From assembly GCA_031401815.1 (NCBI GenBank), contig JANNRW010000430.1, positions 1-10,532 on the forward strand: a stretch of 10,532 nt of DNA, in the 5' to 3' direction. Under the pieces are notes generated by a model. It was not told the origin of the DNA. It saw only the letters and a program-made list of their open reading frames with translations, and did no database searches. Shown one piece after another: positions 1-6,884 of the stretch. The stretch's first letter is position 1. Every line of letters begins with the position of its first letter. Source of the DNA: JANNRW01 sp031401815. GTDB lineage: Bacteria; Desulfobacterota; Desulfuromonadia; Geobacterales; DSM-12255. The position numbers and the translations under genes were made by a program.

Positions 1-3
1 CAT
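1..3 (-). other. possible start codon of the next operon gene
   Basis: Directly after the TAG stop of the NeuB-family gene (6-4), the minus strand reads ATG at 3-1, the last three visible bases. It could be the start of the next gene, butted against the stop with no gap. No clear Shine-Dalgarno is visible upstream, and only one codon is in the window. It could equally be an internal codon of an originally longer NeuB-family frame that the TAG has cut. Confidence 0.2.
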
Positions 4-1038
4 CTAATAAAGATTATCCGGTCCCATCGACGACCGTGACAGTCGAAGACCTTTGGAGCCCTTGATCAGTCGATCGGAGTCCTCCAGGTCTGACCTGGAA
101 ATCTTGTCCCCTGCCTGCATATCCCTTGTCAAGCGGAGACATCGCCTCTGAACTATGACTGTATCTTTTTCATTACTCTCTATTCGCTTCATCCCGTTAC
201 CAAGGGAGATCTCCAGCTCCCTGCTTCTTTCGATCAGCTCTTTCCATGCTGCCGGTGCAAGTGAAAATGGATGATCAGGCCCTATGCGGCTGTTATCATC
301 GGTAAAATGTTTCTCTATAACACGCGCCCCCAGAGCAATCGCCCCAAGCACTGTTGAGTGCCCAGGGGTATGATCCGATAACCCCAATATCATCCCGGGA
401 AACCGTACTGCATATGTGAGCAGAACCTTGAGGTTAATGTGATGAAAATTATCCAGACTACCGGTGTAATTGGTATTGCACTGCATCAAGACTATTTGCC
501 GGTTATGCTCAAGCACCGATTCTACTCCCCGCTCCACATCTTCCATGGTAGAGGCACCGGTTGCCAAAAGTACCGGCTTCCCCCTCTTTGCGATCACGGC
601 CAGAAATTCTGTCCAGGTTATGTCGCCAGAACCGATCTTGTAGGCTGGCAGGTGGCTGTCAAGCAGCTCCACCGCCTCGACATCGTATGGAGTTGTCATG
701 AAATGAATATCCGCTTTTATTGCCGTCGCAACCAACTCTTCATTCCATTCCCGATTGCATTCATACTGCTGGTACACTTCAAAGACCGACTTTTTCCAGG
801 AAGCCTGGTGACTCATCTGTCCCTTTAGATTTCTGAATCCGTAATCGCTCACTATCTTCTCTGCCTTGAAGTGCTGGAACTTGACTGCATCCAGCCCGGC
901 TTCCTTTGCCCGCCAGATGAGCTCTTTTGCTCTTTCCAGATCCCCGTCGTGATTAGATGCGATGTCTGCTATGAAATATGTCGGGGCATCAATGGCAATC
1001 TCTCTGCCTTTAATAAAAACAGTGCTATCATACCTCAT
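4..1038 (-). CDS. NeuB-family (sialic/nonulosonic acid) synthase, short SAF domain
   Basis: This is a 344-aa member of the NeuB/SpsE family, which condenses phosphoenolpyruvate with an N-acyl hexosamine derivative to make a nine-carbon nonulosonic acid in the cytoplasm. The N-terminal TIM barrel (about 20-285) carries the family opening YFIADIASNHDGD (21-33), VKFQHF (52-57), KIGSGD (134-139), LLATGAS (157-163), GLSDHTPG (219-226) and EKHFT (242-246). H223 and H244 match the metal-binding histidines. The usual AEIG glutamate is Asp25, as in one recognised subfamily. A SAF/antifreeze-like domain starts near 298 (RRCLRLTRDMQAGD) but stops at PDNLY, about where most relatives continue with a GR/GK-containing tail, so the C-terminus may be short. 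The start is ATG 1038, with AGGAGG at 1047-1052 eight bases away; the frame extending to 1254 is not homologous. It overlaps the upstream stop as ATGA, implying translational coupling. The exact sugar is unknown. Confidence 0.88.
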   Translation of the reverse strand: MRYDSTVFIKGREIAIDAPTYFIADIASNHDGDLERAKELIWRAKEAGLDAVKFQHFKAEKIVSDYGFRNLKGQMSHQASWKKSVFEVYQQYECNREWNEELVATAIKADIHFMTTPYDVEAVELLDSHLPAYKIGSGDITWTEFLAVIAKRGKPVLLATGASTMEDVERGVESVLEHNRQIVLMQCNTNYTGSLDNFHHINLKVLLTYAVRFPGMILGLSDHTPGHSTVLGAIALGARVIEKHFTDDNSRIGPDHPFSLAPAAWKELIERSRELEISLGNGMKRIESNEKDTVIVQRRCLRLTRDMQAGDKISRSDLEDSDRLIKGSKGLRLSRSSMGPDNLY

Positions 1039-1904
1039 GTAATCATCCTCCTGTATTCGTCCGCCAGTGCAGAAACTACCTGACGGGTCGTCGGCAGCTC
1101 CAAGCCCAGCAACTCCTCTACCTTGGTGACATCCAGACCCAGGCTCTCTGCCCGCCTCGCACCTGCGAGTCTTTTGACGGTTCCGGTAACTGTAGCAAGA
1201 GTATTCAACCCCAATGCCTCTGCCAGCAACTCTATGAAAACCTTTTTGCTGCAAACTGTTCTTGCTGCGAGATTCAAAATACCTGAAGGTTTCAAGGGGA
1301 GTAATTTAAAAAATATTTCGGCAAAACCTGTTACATGGATGCTGGAAGTGTAAAAGTCATCAAAAAGCGTTATCGGTTCCCCAGACCTTAGTGCATCTAT
1401 CGCCCACTCTGCAAATGTTGGTTCTCCCTGCCGCCGGAACCCGACTATATTTGTGCGAATAATGAGCGTATCAGGATATGTCAGCGCAAAAGCCTCTCCA
1501 GCATACTTTGACCTGGCGTACTCGTTCATCAGAGATATTTTTGCAGTTTCCGCGTGCTTATCATCCCCGTCATTAACAAAGTAATGATCAGTTGAAATCT
1601 GTACAAAATACTTACCCTGACTGGCTCATATTTCTGCCATTAAAGCCACTGCCCGTGCATTGACCAGATATGCCCTCCCCGGATCGTTTTCACATACTGC
1701 AAGACTGGTCAGCGCTGCGCAATTGACTACCACATCAGCTTTTATACTATCCAGCACCATCTTAAGTTTTTCATTGTCAGTTATGTCAAGACAGTAATCG
1801 GCACTGCTCCTTGCTATCCCTGTGACTTGACAAGAATGCTTCCTTGCCTCGGAAACCAGCGCCTGACCAAGCATCCCTGTAGAGCCGATAATTGCCAGTT
1901 TCAC
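1035..1904 (-). pseudogene. RmlD-like dTDP-4-dehydrorhamnose reductase family, in-frame TGA
   Basis: This is an extended short-chain dehydrogenase of the RmlD type, which reduces a 4-keto nucleotide sugar with NAD(P)H. The frame runs 289 codons, the normal family length, but codon 93 is TGA (1628-1626). Before it are the Rossmann start LAIIGSTGMLGQALV (3-17), DITD (40-43) and VVVNCAALTSL (58-68). After it, in the same frame, are ISTDHYF (103-109) and YARSK (129-133), giving the Thr105/Tyr129/Lys133 catalytic set, then RTNIVGF. Both halves are otherwise intact, so this is a single nonsense change (or a base error) and not a frameshift. The position often holds Cys or Ala in relatives; TGC or TGT to TGA is one step. 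The start is taken as GTG 1904, eight bases from GGGAG; TTG 1907 is the alternative. The stop overlaps the NeuB-family start. The neighbouring dehydratase suggests the 4-keto substrate it produces. Without readthrough it is probably inactive. Confidence 0.85.
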
Positions 1905-1940
1905 CAAACTATCTCCCGGAGAAAAAATTTAAACGGCCAC

Positions 1941-2933
1941 TCATACGTGATTATTTATCAAACTCCTGAGCTGTTCCACAGATAGCCACTCAGTATTTGT
2001 TCCACTGTTGTAGGAAAAGCCGTCAGGACATCTCTTCCCGTTGAAAGATCTCTGGAAATCATCAATATCCCATATGGGAATTGATGGCAGAATGACGAAA
2101 TAGTTATCAAATTCAATAGTATTGATCGAATCAGTACTGGTTATCATCTCTTCATGCAGCTTTTCTCCAGGGCGAATCCCGACAATTTCTTTCTTGCACT
2201 CAGGGGCAATCGCATCGGCAACATCGAGTATCCGGTAACTGGGTATTTTCGGCACAAAAATTTCCCCGCCCCACATTTTCTCCAACGCATTAAGTACAAG
2301 TTTTACACCGTCCTCAAGAGAAATATTGAACCGGGTCATACGTTCATCAGTAATTGGCAGAACCCCTTCAGATCTCTTTTTCAAAAAAAACGGGATGACA
2401 CTGCCACGACTCCCCATGACGTTTCCATAACGGACAACCGAAAACTTGATATCGTGCCCACCCCTGAAGTTGTTAGCGGCTACAAACAGTTTGTCAGAAC
2501 AGAGCTTGGTCGCTCCGTAGAGATTTATTGGCGCTGCTGCTTTATCAGTACTAAGTGCCACGACCTGCCTGACCCCCTTGTCTATGCTTGCTTCAATAAC
2601 ATTCTGTGCGCCGATGATGTTGGTCTTGATGGCCTCAAATGGATTATACTCACATGCTGGCACCTGTTTCAAAGCAGCAGCATGAATTACAATGTCTATA
2701 CCTTCCATGGATCGCGAAAGACGATCTTTATCCCTGACATCCCCGATAAAATATCTTAACTGCCTGAAAACTTCAGTCGAAAACATCTGACTCATTTCAT
2801 ACTGCTTTAATTCATCCCTGGAATAAACTACTACTCTCTCAACTTCCGGATATTGAGAGAGAATGGTTTCAATAAATTTTTTCCCGAATGAGCCTGTTCC
2901 CCCGGTTACCAGTATTGATTTGCCTTTTAGCAT
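1941..2933 (-). CDS. PseB/FlaA1-type UDP-N-acetylglucosamine 4,6-dehydratase
   Basis: This cytoplasmic NADP-dependent short-chain dehydrogenase of 330 aa removes water from UDP-GlcNAc to give a 4-keto-6-deoxy sugar; PseB-type enzymes also invert C5. It is the usual first step towards pseudaminic acid, FucNAc and related sugars. Visible motifs are the Rossmann loop LVTGGTGSFGKKF (8-20), YSRDELKQ (37-44), IHAAALKQVPACEYNPFEA (83-101), LSTDKAA (127-133), YGATK (139-143) and GIRPGEKLHEEMI (252-264). T129-D130-K131 with Y139 and K143 is the inverting-dehydratase catalytic set. The start is placed at ATG 2933 because GGAG at 2940-2943 sits six bases before it and the protein then begins like PseB; ATG 2945 would add four residues and lacks its own ribosome site. 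The C-terminal 60 residues are the usual variable tail. It lies 32 bases after the regulator gene and feeds the downstream reductase and NeuB-like enzymes. PseB-like or CapE-like activity cannot be separated by eye. Confidence 0.9.
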   Translation of the reverse strand: MLKGKSILVTGGTGSFGKKFIETILSQYPEVERVVVYSRDELKQYEMSQMFSTEVFRQLRYFIGDVRDKDRLSRSMEGIDIVIHAAALKQVPACEYNPFEAIKTNIIGAQNVIEASIDKGVRQVVALSTDKAAAPINLYGATKLCSDKLFVAANNFRGGHDIKFSVVRYGNVMGSRGSVIPFFLKKRSEGVLPITDERMTRFNISLEDGVKLVLNALEKMWGGEIFVPKIPSYRILDVADAIAPECKKEIVGIRPGEKLHEEMITSTDSINTIEFDNYFVILPSIPIWDIDDFQRSFNGKRCPDGFSYNSGTNTEWLSVEQLRSLINNHV

Positions 2934-2965
2934 TACCTTCTCCATTAAATAAGTGGATTTAGCTC

Positions 2966-3562
2966 TTATTTTCTTATCGAAATTGTGAATATCATTTTTT
3001 TGTCAAAACCAAGCCCATCAAGAGCCTCTGAGCATGCTTCAGATTGTTTGATGGAAGTAATAACCACTGGCAGTTCAATCTTACCTGAAACAGGCTGCAC
3101 TATATGGCCAAAGAAATTCTTTCCTGTAGAATCGAGACTCATTACCATGGCCAGCTCTATTCCGGTCTCTCGAAGAGACAGATATGCTATCTCAGCGACT
3201 TCATCAACTCCGCAGAATGCTACCTGCTTTACACCACTTGCTTCAAGACGACGGAAAAGCTCCAGATAATCCTTGCGAGCTACAGTATAGAGGTTGGTAA
3301 AATAGGAAAGATGCTGATAGGCAAGCCGACTCTTCTCGGCAATACCTTGAGGAGTAAGAAGATATGCGTAGCGATTGCTCGGAAAATTCTTTACCCGGAC
3401 ATAACCCTTTGCAACCAGATTTTTCATGTAGGAGTTTACAAGACCGACTGCAATACCGAGGCGACGCGATATTTCACGCTGGGAAAGTGGTTCTTCACCT
3501 GAGATTTCAGACATGAGCAGAAATGAGCGGTAGGGATCAAGTGACTTGTCGTTATCGTTCAT
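2966..3562 (-). CDS. winged-helix regulator with C-terminal Rossmann-like domain
   Basis: This 198-aa protein is probably a local transcriptional regulator of the glycan genes. The N-terminal domain (about 10-75) is a MarR/ArsR-type winged helix: LSQREISRRLGIAVGLVNSY (26-45) is the helix-turn-helix, resembling regulators found in exopolysaccharide loci, and KGYVRVKN...RYAYLLTPQG (52-73) is the wing. A helical linker (76-108) leads to a second domain (110-198) starting VKQVAFCGVDEVAEIAYLSL, a beta-strand/Gly-rich loop/helix unit like the nucleotide- or CoA-binding Rossmann folds of PglD/NeuD proteins. It could sense a sugar nucleotide or cofactor; this is inference. The start is taken as ATG 3562, since homology begins at DPYR soon after; a TTG at 3598 would add 12 unconvincing residues. 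No clear Shine-Dalgarno precedes ATG 3562, so the start is not certain. The ATG sits inside a palindrome that recurs 49 bases upstream, suggesting autoregulation. Confidence 0.75.
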   Translation of the reverse strand: MNDNDKSLDPYRSFLLMSEISGEEPLSQREISRRLGIAVGLVNSYMKNLVAKGYVRVKNFPSNRYAYLLTPQGIAEKSRLAYQHLSYFTNLYTVARKDYLELFRRLEASGVKQVAFCGVDEVAEIAYLSLRETGIELAMVMSLDSTGKNFFGHIVQPVSGKIELPVVITSIKQSEACSEALDGLGFDKKMIFTISIRK

Positions 3563-3571
3563 GATATGAAC
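3557..3571. promoter_or_regulatory. 15-bp palindrome over the regulator start codon (putative operator)
   Basis: GTTCATGATATGAAC has perfect 6-base arms (GTTCAT/ATGAAC) around a 3-base spacer, and overlaps the regulator's ATG (3562-3560). A second copy of the same layout lies at 3606-3620. Two equal palindromes beside a gene for a DNA-binding protein of the winged-helix type suggest an operator at which the protein controls its own expression. Function is inferred. Confidence 0.45.
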
Positions 3572-3605
3572 ATTAGCTGATTCGAAGACAGGTAGCAAGA
3601 AAAAT

Positions 3606-3620
3606 GTTCATTTAGTGAAC
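3606..3620. promoter_or_regulatory. second copy of the GTTCAT-N3-RTGAAC palindrome
   Basis: GTTCATTTAGTGAAC has the same 15-base layout as the site at 3557-3571, with one mismatch in the arms. It spans the end of the family 4 glycosyltransferase gene (stop TAA 3614-3612). The two sites are 49 bases apart start to start and bracket the region ahead of the regulator gene. Pairing and position support an operator; a short RNA hairpin at the operon junction is the alternative. No T-run follows, so it is not a terminator. Confidence 0.42.
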
Positions 3621-4796
3621 GCTCTTCAGAAGATTTTGATAAATTCTGATGAGCTGCTCCCCTCTTGCGTTCCAGGAGTGTTCGACTTCAGCTCTTGCTC
3701 TAACCAGAGTTCCAAGATTTTTCAGCTTTTCCGGATCGGCAAGTAAAGCTTCGATCCTGTCAGCAAAATCTGCCGGATCCCCGTAACGGGCATATACCCC
3801 CGACTCGCCGAGAATTTCCCTGTTTACAGGGGTATCAAACACCAGGCAAGGAAGGCCACATGCCATATAATTCAAGAGCTTGCCGTTCGCTTCTGTCAGC
3901 GATATTTTTGGTGAAACAGCCAGATCACCTGCAGCAAGGTTACTGCCAGCTGCTCCATAATCAATCCTGCCGGTAAAGGTTATCATCCTATCAAGCCCTC
4001 TTTCCAAGGCCATCTGCTTGTAATGCTCTTCCGGAAATCCCATAAGAAGAAAATGAACCGGGACAGATCTATGCTTGAGAATTGCAATAACATCCAGAAG
4101 CAGATCAACCCCCTGATAGCGGTTCAAAAGCCCAAGAAAGGCTACTACAGGTCGATCTGCTGGGAGTCCCAGCGAAGCTCTGGCTCTCTCTCTGTCGCAC
4201 AGACAGAACGCATCTGTATCTACCCCATCAATAATGGGAGTTACCTTTGCTGCCGGAACCCCCCACTTGTCAGTAAGCTCTTTAGCGCCGTGGGTCGAAC
4301 TGGTAATAATTGCATCTACTCTTTTATTGATGAATCTCTCAAGCATTCTGAATAAAGATGTCTGCCAGGAATTTTCGGAAGTAAATCCATGATCAATTAT
4401 TTCACCAGTCAGACTCCCCTGACAGTCGAAAAGGAGTGGAACGTTCAGGATTTTATTGAGAATAATGCCGATAAAGGCACCTTCGTGCAGATGTGCGTGA
4501 ACAAGGTCGGGACGAAATGAGCGTGCAACCTTGAGCGCTTTGAAAAAAAGCAGGATATCAAGATAAGGTTTATGCCAGGAAGGGCCCGCTGATAACTTGT
4601 GATACCAGGGGATATGCACTATTCTGTCTGTCGGGACAAAAGGCATGTCCCGCCCCAGGTGATAAGTGACAATTCGCACCTGATGCCCCATTGCAAGGAG
4701 TACCCGAGCCTCCTCGTATATCCTCACATGGCAACCCCGATCCGCAAAATAGGGGGTTGGTGCAAGCATCAGAATTTTCAGTTTATTGTCAGTCAA
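3612..4796 (-). CDS. family 4 glycosyltransferase (GT-B fold)
   Basis: This 394-aa soluble or membrane-associated retaining glycosyltransferase would add a sugar from a nucleotide donor to a growing lipid-linked glycan at the cytoplasmic face. The N-terminal acceptor domain (5-190) begins KILMLAPTPYFADRGCHVRI (7-26), with RPDLVHAHLHEG (95-106) further on. The C-terminal donor domain (200-385) contains VVAFLGLLNRYQGVDLLLD (217-235), FTGRID (274-279) and the nucleotide-binding segment SLTEANGKLLNYMACGLP (299-316). In that segment the first Glu of the E-x7-E motif is E302, but the second position is Tyr310; a Lys (K306) precedes YMACG, as in a known GT4 subset. The start is TTG 4796, eight bases inside the end of the upstream GT2 gene, with a GAGGG-like site further upstream. 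Overlap suggests coupled translation. The sugar specificity cannot be read. Confidence 0.88.
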   Translation of the reverse strand: MTDNKLKILMLAPTPYFADRGCHVRIYEEARVLLAMGHQVRIVTYHLGRDMPFVPTDRIVHIPWYHKLSAGPSWHKPYLDILLFFKALKVARSFRPDLVHAHLHEGAFIGIILNKILNVPLLFDCQGSLTGEIIDHGFTSENSWQTSLFRMLERFINKRVDAIITSSTHGAKELTDKWGVPAAKVTPIIDGVDTDAFCLCDRERARASLGLPADRPVVAFLGLLNRYQGVDLLLDVIAILKHRSVPVHFLLMGFPEEHYKQMALERGLDRMITFTGRIDYGAAGSNLAAGDLAVSPKISLTEANGKLLNYMACGLPCLVFDTPVNREILGESGVYARYGDPADFADRIEALLADPEKLKNLGTLVRARAEVEHSWNARGEQLIRIYQNLLKSVH

Positions 4797-5733
4797 AATT
4801 CAGTTTTTCCCTCACAACATAAATCGGTTTACCCTGTGCCTCATAATATGTCCGGGCATTAAGCTCTCCAAGAAGACCCAGGACAATGAACTGTACCCCC
4901 ATAAAGAGCAAGAATGCGGTCAGAATCAACAGTGGATTGCGATTCATATTCATATGCTCGAACAGTTTCATATATATGGTTGCAAATCCACTCAAGGAGC
5001 CTGCAAACAGGGTATATATCCCCCATTTGCCAAAAAGTTGAATCGGCTTTGTTGAATAATGAAGCAGAAATTTCACGGTCATAAGATCAAGCACTACTCT
5101 CATAGTTCTTGAAATGCCGTATTTGCTCGTACCAAATACGCGAGGATGATGCTTTACCGGTATTTCAGTAACCTTTGCACCTACTTGTGAAGCAAGCGCA
5201 GGGACAAAACGGTGCATTTCACCATAAAGATTAATCCCTTCAAGCACTTCACGACGATAAGCTTTAAGGGTACAGCCATAGTCGTGAAGGTGAACACCGG
5301 TAAGTCTTGAAATGAGCCGATTGGCCAGTATTGACGGGAGCTTGCGGTTGATAAAAGTGTCCTTTCGATCTTTTCGCCAGCCTGAAACAACATCATAGCC
5401 TTCATTGATTTTTTCCAGCAACCTTGAAATATCTGTGGGATCATTCTGAAGATCACCATCCATTGGAATTACTATGTCTCCCTGGGCCGCATCAAATCCC
5501 GCCGCCATAGCTGCTGTCTGCCCGAAATTCCGCCTGAACCTGATAACTTTGACCCGTTTATCCTTCATTGCCAAATCATGGAGCAACTGAAACGATCCAT
5601 CACTTGAACCATCATCAACAAGAATCAGTTCATAATCAAGGCCATCTGAAAGCAGCGCTTCAGAAATCCTTTCATGAAGCAAAGGGATATTTTCTTCTTC
5701 ATTGAATATAGGAATGACAACACTTACTTCCAT
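4789..5733 (-). CDS. GtrB/ArnC/DPM-like family 2 glycosyltransferase with two C-terminal helices
   Basis: This inverting GT-A enzyme of 314 aa probably transfers a sugar from a nucleotide donor to undecaprenyl phosphate, giving the lipid-linked donor used on the other side of the inner membrane. The catalytic domain shows VSVVIPIFNEEENI (3-16), LVDDGSSDGS (38-47), RNFGQTAAMAAGFD (68-81) and MDGDLQNDP (91-99), whose DGD is the metal/nucleotide motif. HHPRVFGTSKYGISR (195-209) is the conserved region before the membrane anchor. Two hydrophobic helices follow (about 235-256 and 267-290), as in GtrB-type enzymes. The length fits the family. ATG 5733 is preceded by AGGAG seven bases away. It follows the DUF2304 gene by 32 bases and overlaps the GT4 gene downstream. 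A partner for this class is usually a GT-C enzyme or flippase; the TMTC-like protein encoded first in the operon is a candidate (inference). Confidence 0.9.
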   Translation of the reverse strand: MEVSVVIPIFNEEENIPLLHERISEALLSDGLDYELILVDDGSSDGSFQLLHDLAMKDKRVKVIRFRRNFGQTAAMAAGFDAAQGDIVIPMDGDLQNDPTDISRLLEKINEGYDVVSGWRKDRKDTFINRKLPSILANRLISRLTGVHLHDYGCTLKAYRREVLEGINLYGEMHRFVPALASQVGAKVTEIPVKHHPRVFGTSKYGISRTMRVVLDLMTVKFLLHYSTKPIQLFGKWGIYTLFAGSLSGFATIYMKLFEHMNMNRNPLLILTAFLLFMGVQFIVLGLLGELNARTYYEAQGKPIYVVREKLNFD

Positions 5734-5765
5734 CTTAAACTCCTGTGATACTTCCTGATAAAGGT

Positions 5766-6158
5766 TTATAACCTCTTTTTCAATGCATCGTTATCTGGCT
5801 GTTTTTCCATCAAAAGCTGTGCTTTTTCAAATTCATGCCTTAAGAGCGCGTTTTCCTGGACTAGATCCTTCACCTGATCGGAAAGCCTTGATATTTTAAT
5901 GGAAAACTGGACTGCCAACAGTACGAGGAAAAGAATAGAGCCCAGAAACAGGGTAGTTGTCGGCAGGACTGCACCGATAAGATTTGTTAATATGATCAGC
6001 CAGTCATATTTGATAATAAGCACTATCATCAATAGACTTGTGGTAAGCCAGAGAAGGGAATACTCTTCTCGGAGTCTTTTCTTTCTTACCAGTTCAATGG
6101 TAAAAACAAAAACTGTCAGACTTACAATCAGTGCAAATATCTGCTGTTTAGCAGTCAC
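5766..6158 (-). CDS. DUF2304 family small membrane protein
   Basis: This 130-aa protein has three predicted membrane helices (about 6-23, 33-51 and 66-88), followed by a charged, heptad-like C-terminal segment (89-120: KISRSDQVKDLVQ-type pattern, then EKAQ) that may form a coiled coil. The first loop KKRLREEYSLLWLTTSLLMI (26-45) is the signature of DUF2304. Members often sit beside family 2 glycosyltransferases, as here on both sides, suggesting a helper, scaffold or lipid-carrier role; no biochemical role is known to me. The start is GTG 6158. Its Shine-Dalgarno GGAGG overlaps the stop of the preceding GT2 gene, and the intergenic gap is only three bases, so the two are likely translated together. 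Confidence 0.82.
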   Translation of the reverse strand: MTAKQQIFALIVSLTVFVFTIELVRKKRLREEYSLLWLTTSLLMIVLIIKYDWLIILTNLIGAVLPTTTLFLGSILFLVLLAVQFSIKISRLSDQVKDLVQENALLRHEFEKAQLLMEKQPDNDALKKRL

Positions 6159-6161
6159 GCC

Positions 6162-6875
6162 CTACCTCCGGTAAAACTTTCGGGTCCTCAGCAAAGTAAC
6201 CAAAATGGAAAGACACATCTTGAACATGTAATATAAAGGCTTTGCGCCGCTATGCATGGTTTTGCCGCTCGGATTTGCATACATTCTGACCGGTATTTCT
6301 CGAATGCTGAAACCGGCAAGATTCAGTGTTATCAGCATGTCGGCATCAGGATAGTCGCATGGGAAAATATCCGAAGTAAAAAACTTCATCACATTTTTGT
6401 TAAAGGCCTGATAACCTGATGTAGGGTCAGTTATGTTGCGGCCAATTATTATTGTCACGAGCTTCCTGAAAAACAGAATTGCCAGTCTTCTGGAAAACGA
6501 AGGGCGGTAACTGTCGTGCCATAGAAAGCGGGAACCAAGGGTAAAATCGACCTCTCCTGCCTTTACCGGAGCAAGCAACTCTTTTATGAATGCCGGGTCA
6601 TGCTGTCCATCACCGTCAATCTGTACAATATACTCATACCCGTGAGTACAGGCGTATTTGTACCCGGTCTGTATAGCAACACCATACCCCATATTGAAAG
6701 AGTGGCTTAGAACTGTTACTCCCGACTCTTTTGCTTTTGCAGAAGTATCATCTTTAGAACCATCATTTACTACCAGAAGATCAGCGTCAGGAAATGCCTG
6801 CCGAATAGATCTCAGGAGCTGGGCAATGCCATCTGCTTCATTATATGCTGGAATGAGTATGAGTGTATCAGACAA
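6162..6875 (-). CDS. DPM1-like family 2 glycosyltransferase
   Basis: This 237-aa GT-A glycosyltransferase is of the dolichyl-/polyprenyl-phosphate mannose synthase type. It shows LILIPAYNEADGIAQLLRSI (5-24), LVVNDGSKDDT (34-44), NMGYGVAIQTGYKYA (61-75), VQIDGDGQHDP (84-94) with the DGD metal site, GSRF (114-117) and DPTSGYQAFN (150-159). The C-terminal part has only weak hydrophobic stretches (131-143 and 216-229), so membrane attachment is peripheral or through a partner, possibly the DUF2304 protein whose gene follows after three bases. It likely loads a sugar onto undecaprenyl phosphate for use by the membrane GT-C protein encoded just upstream; donor and acceptor are inferred. The start is TTG 6875, with AGGGG six bases before it that overlaps the previous stop region. 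The gap to the preceding gene is nine bases. Confidence 0.88.
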   Translation of the reverse strand: MSDTLILIPAYNEADGIAQLLRSIRQAFPDADLLVVNDGSKDDTSAKAKESGVTVLSHSFNMGYGVAIQTGYKYACTHGYEYIVQIDGDGQHDPAFIKELLAPVKAGEVDFTLGSRFLWHDSYRPSFSRRLAILFFRKLVTIIIGRNITDPTSGYQAFNKNVMKFFTSDIFPCDYPDADMLITLNLAGFSIREIPVRMYANPSGKTMHSGAKPLYYMFKMCLSILVTLLRTRKFYRR

Positions 6876-6884
6876 TTGGAGCCC

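Noticed and set aside
439..828. Plus-strand open frame of 129 codons
   Set aside because: It lies wholly antisense to the NeuB-family gene, has no ribosome site, and its product shows no recognisable domain.
1039..1254. N-terminal extension of the NeuB-family protein
   Set aside because: It overlaps the RmlD-like gene in another frame, has no NeuB homology, and the strong AGGAGG fixes the start at 1038.
1560..1628. The in-frame TGA of the RmlD-like gene as a selenocysteine codon
   Set aside because: No convincing SECIS-like hairpin follows within about 40 bases (only 3-4 bp stems), the family has no catalytic Cys there, and a nonsense change explains it more simply.
2154..2759. Plus-strand open frame of 201 codons
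   Set aside because: It is antisense to the PseB-like gene, whose motifs are clear in the minus frame; the plus-strand product is low in recognisable features.
3624..3634. TCTTCAGAAGA near-palindrome beside the regulator region
   Set aside because: It is short, lies within glycosyltransferase coding sequence and occurs only once; likely chance.
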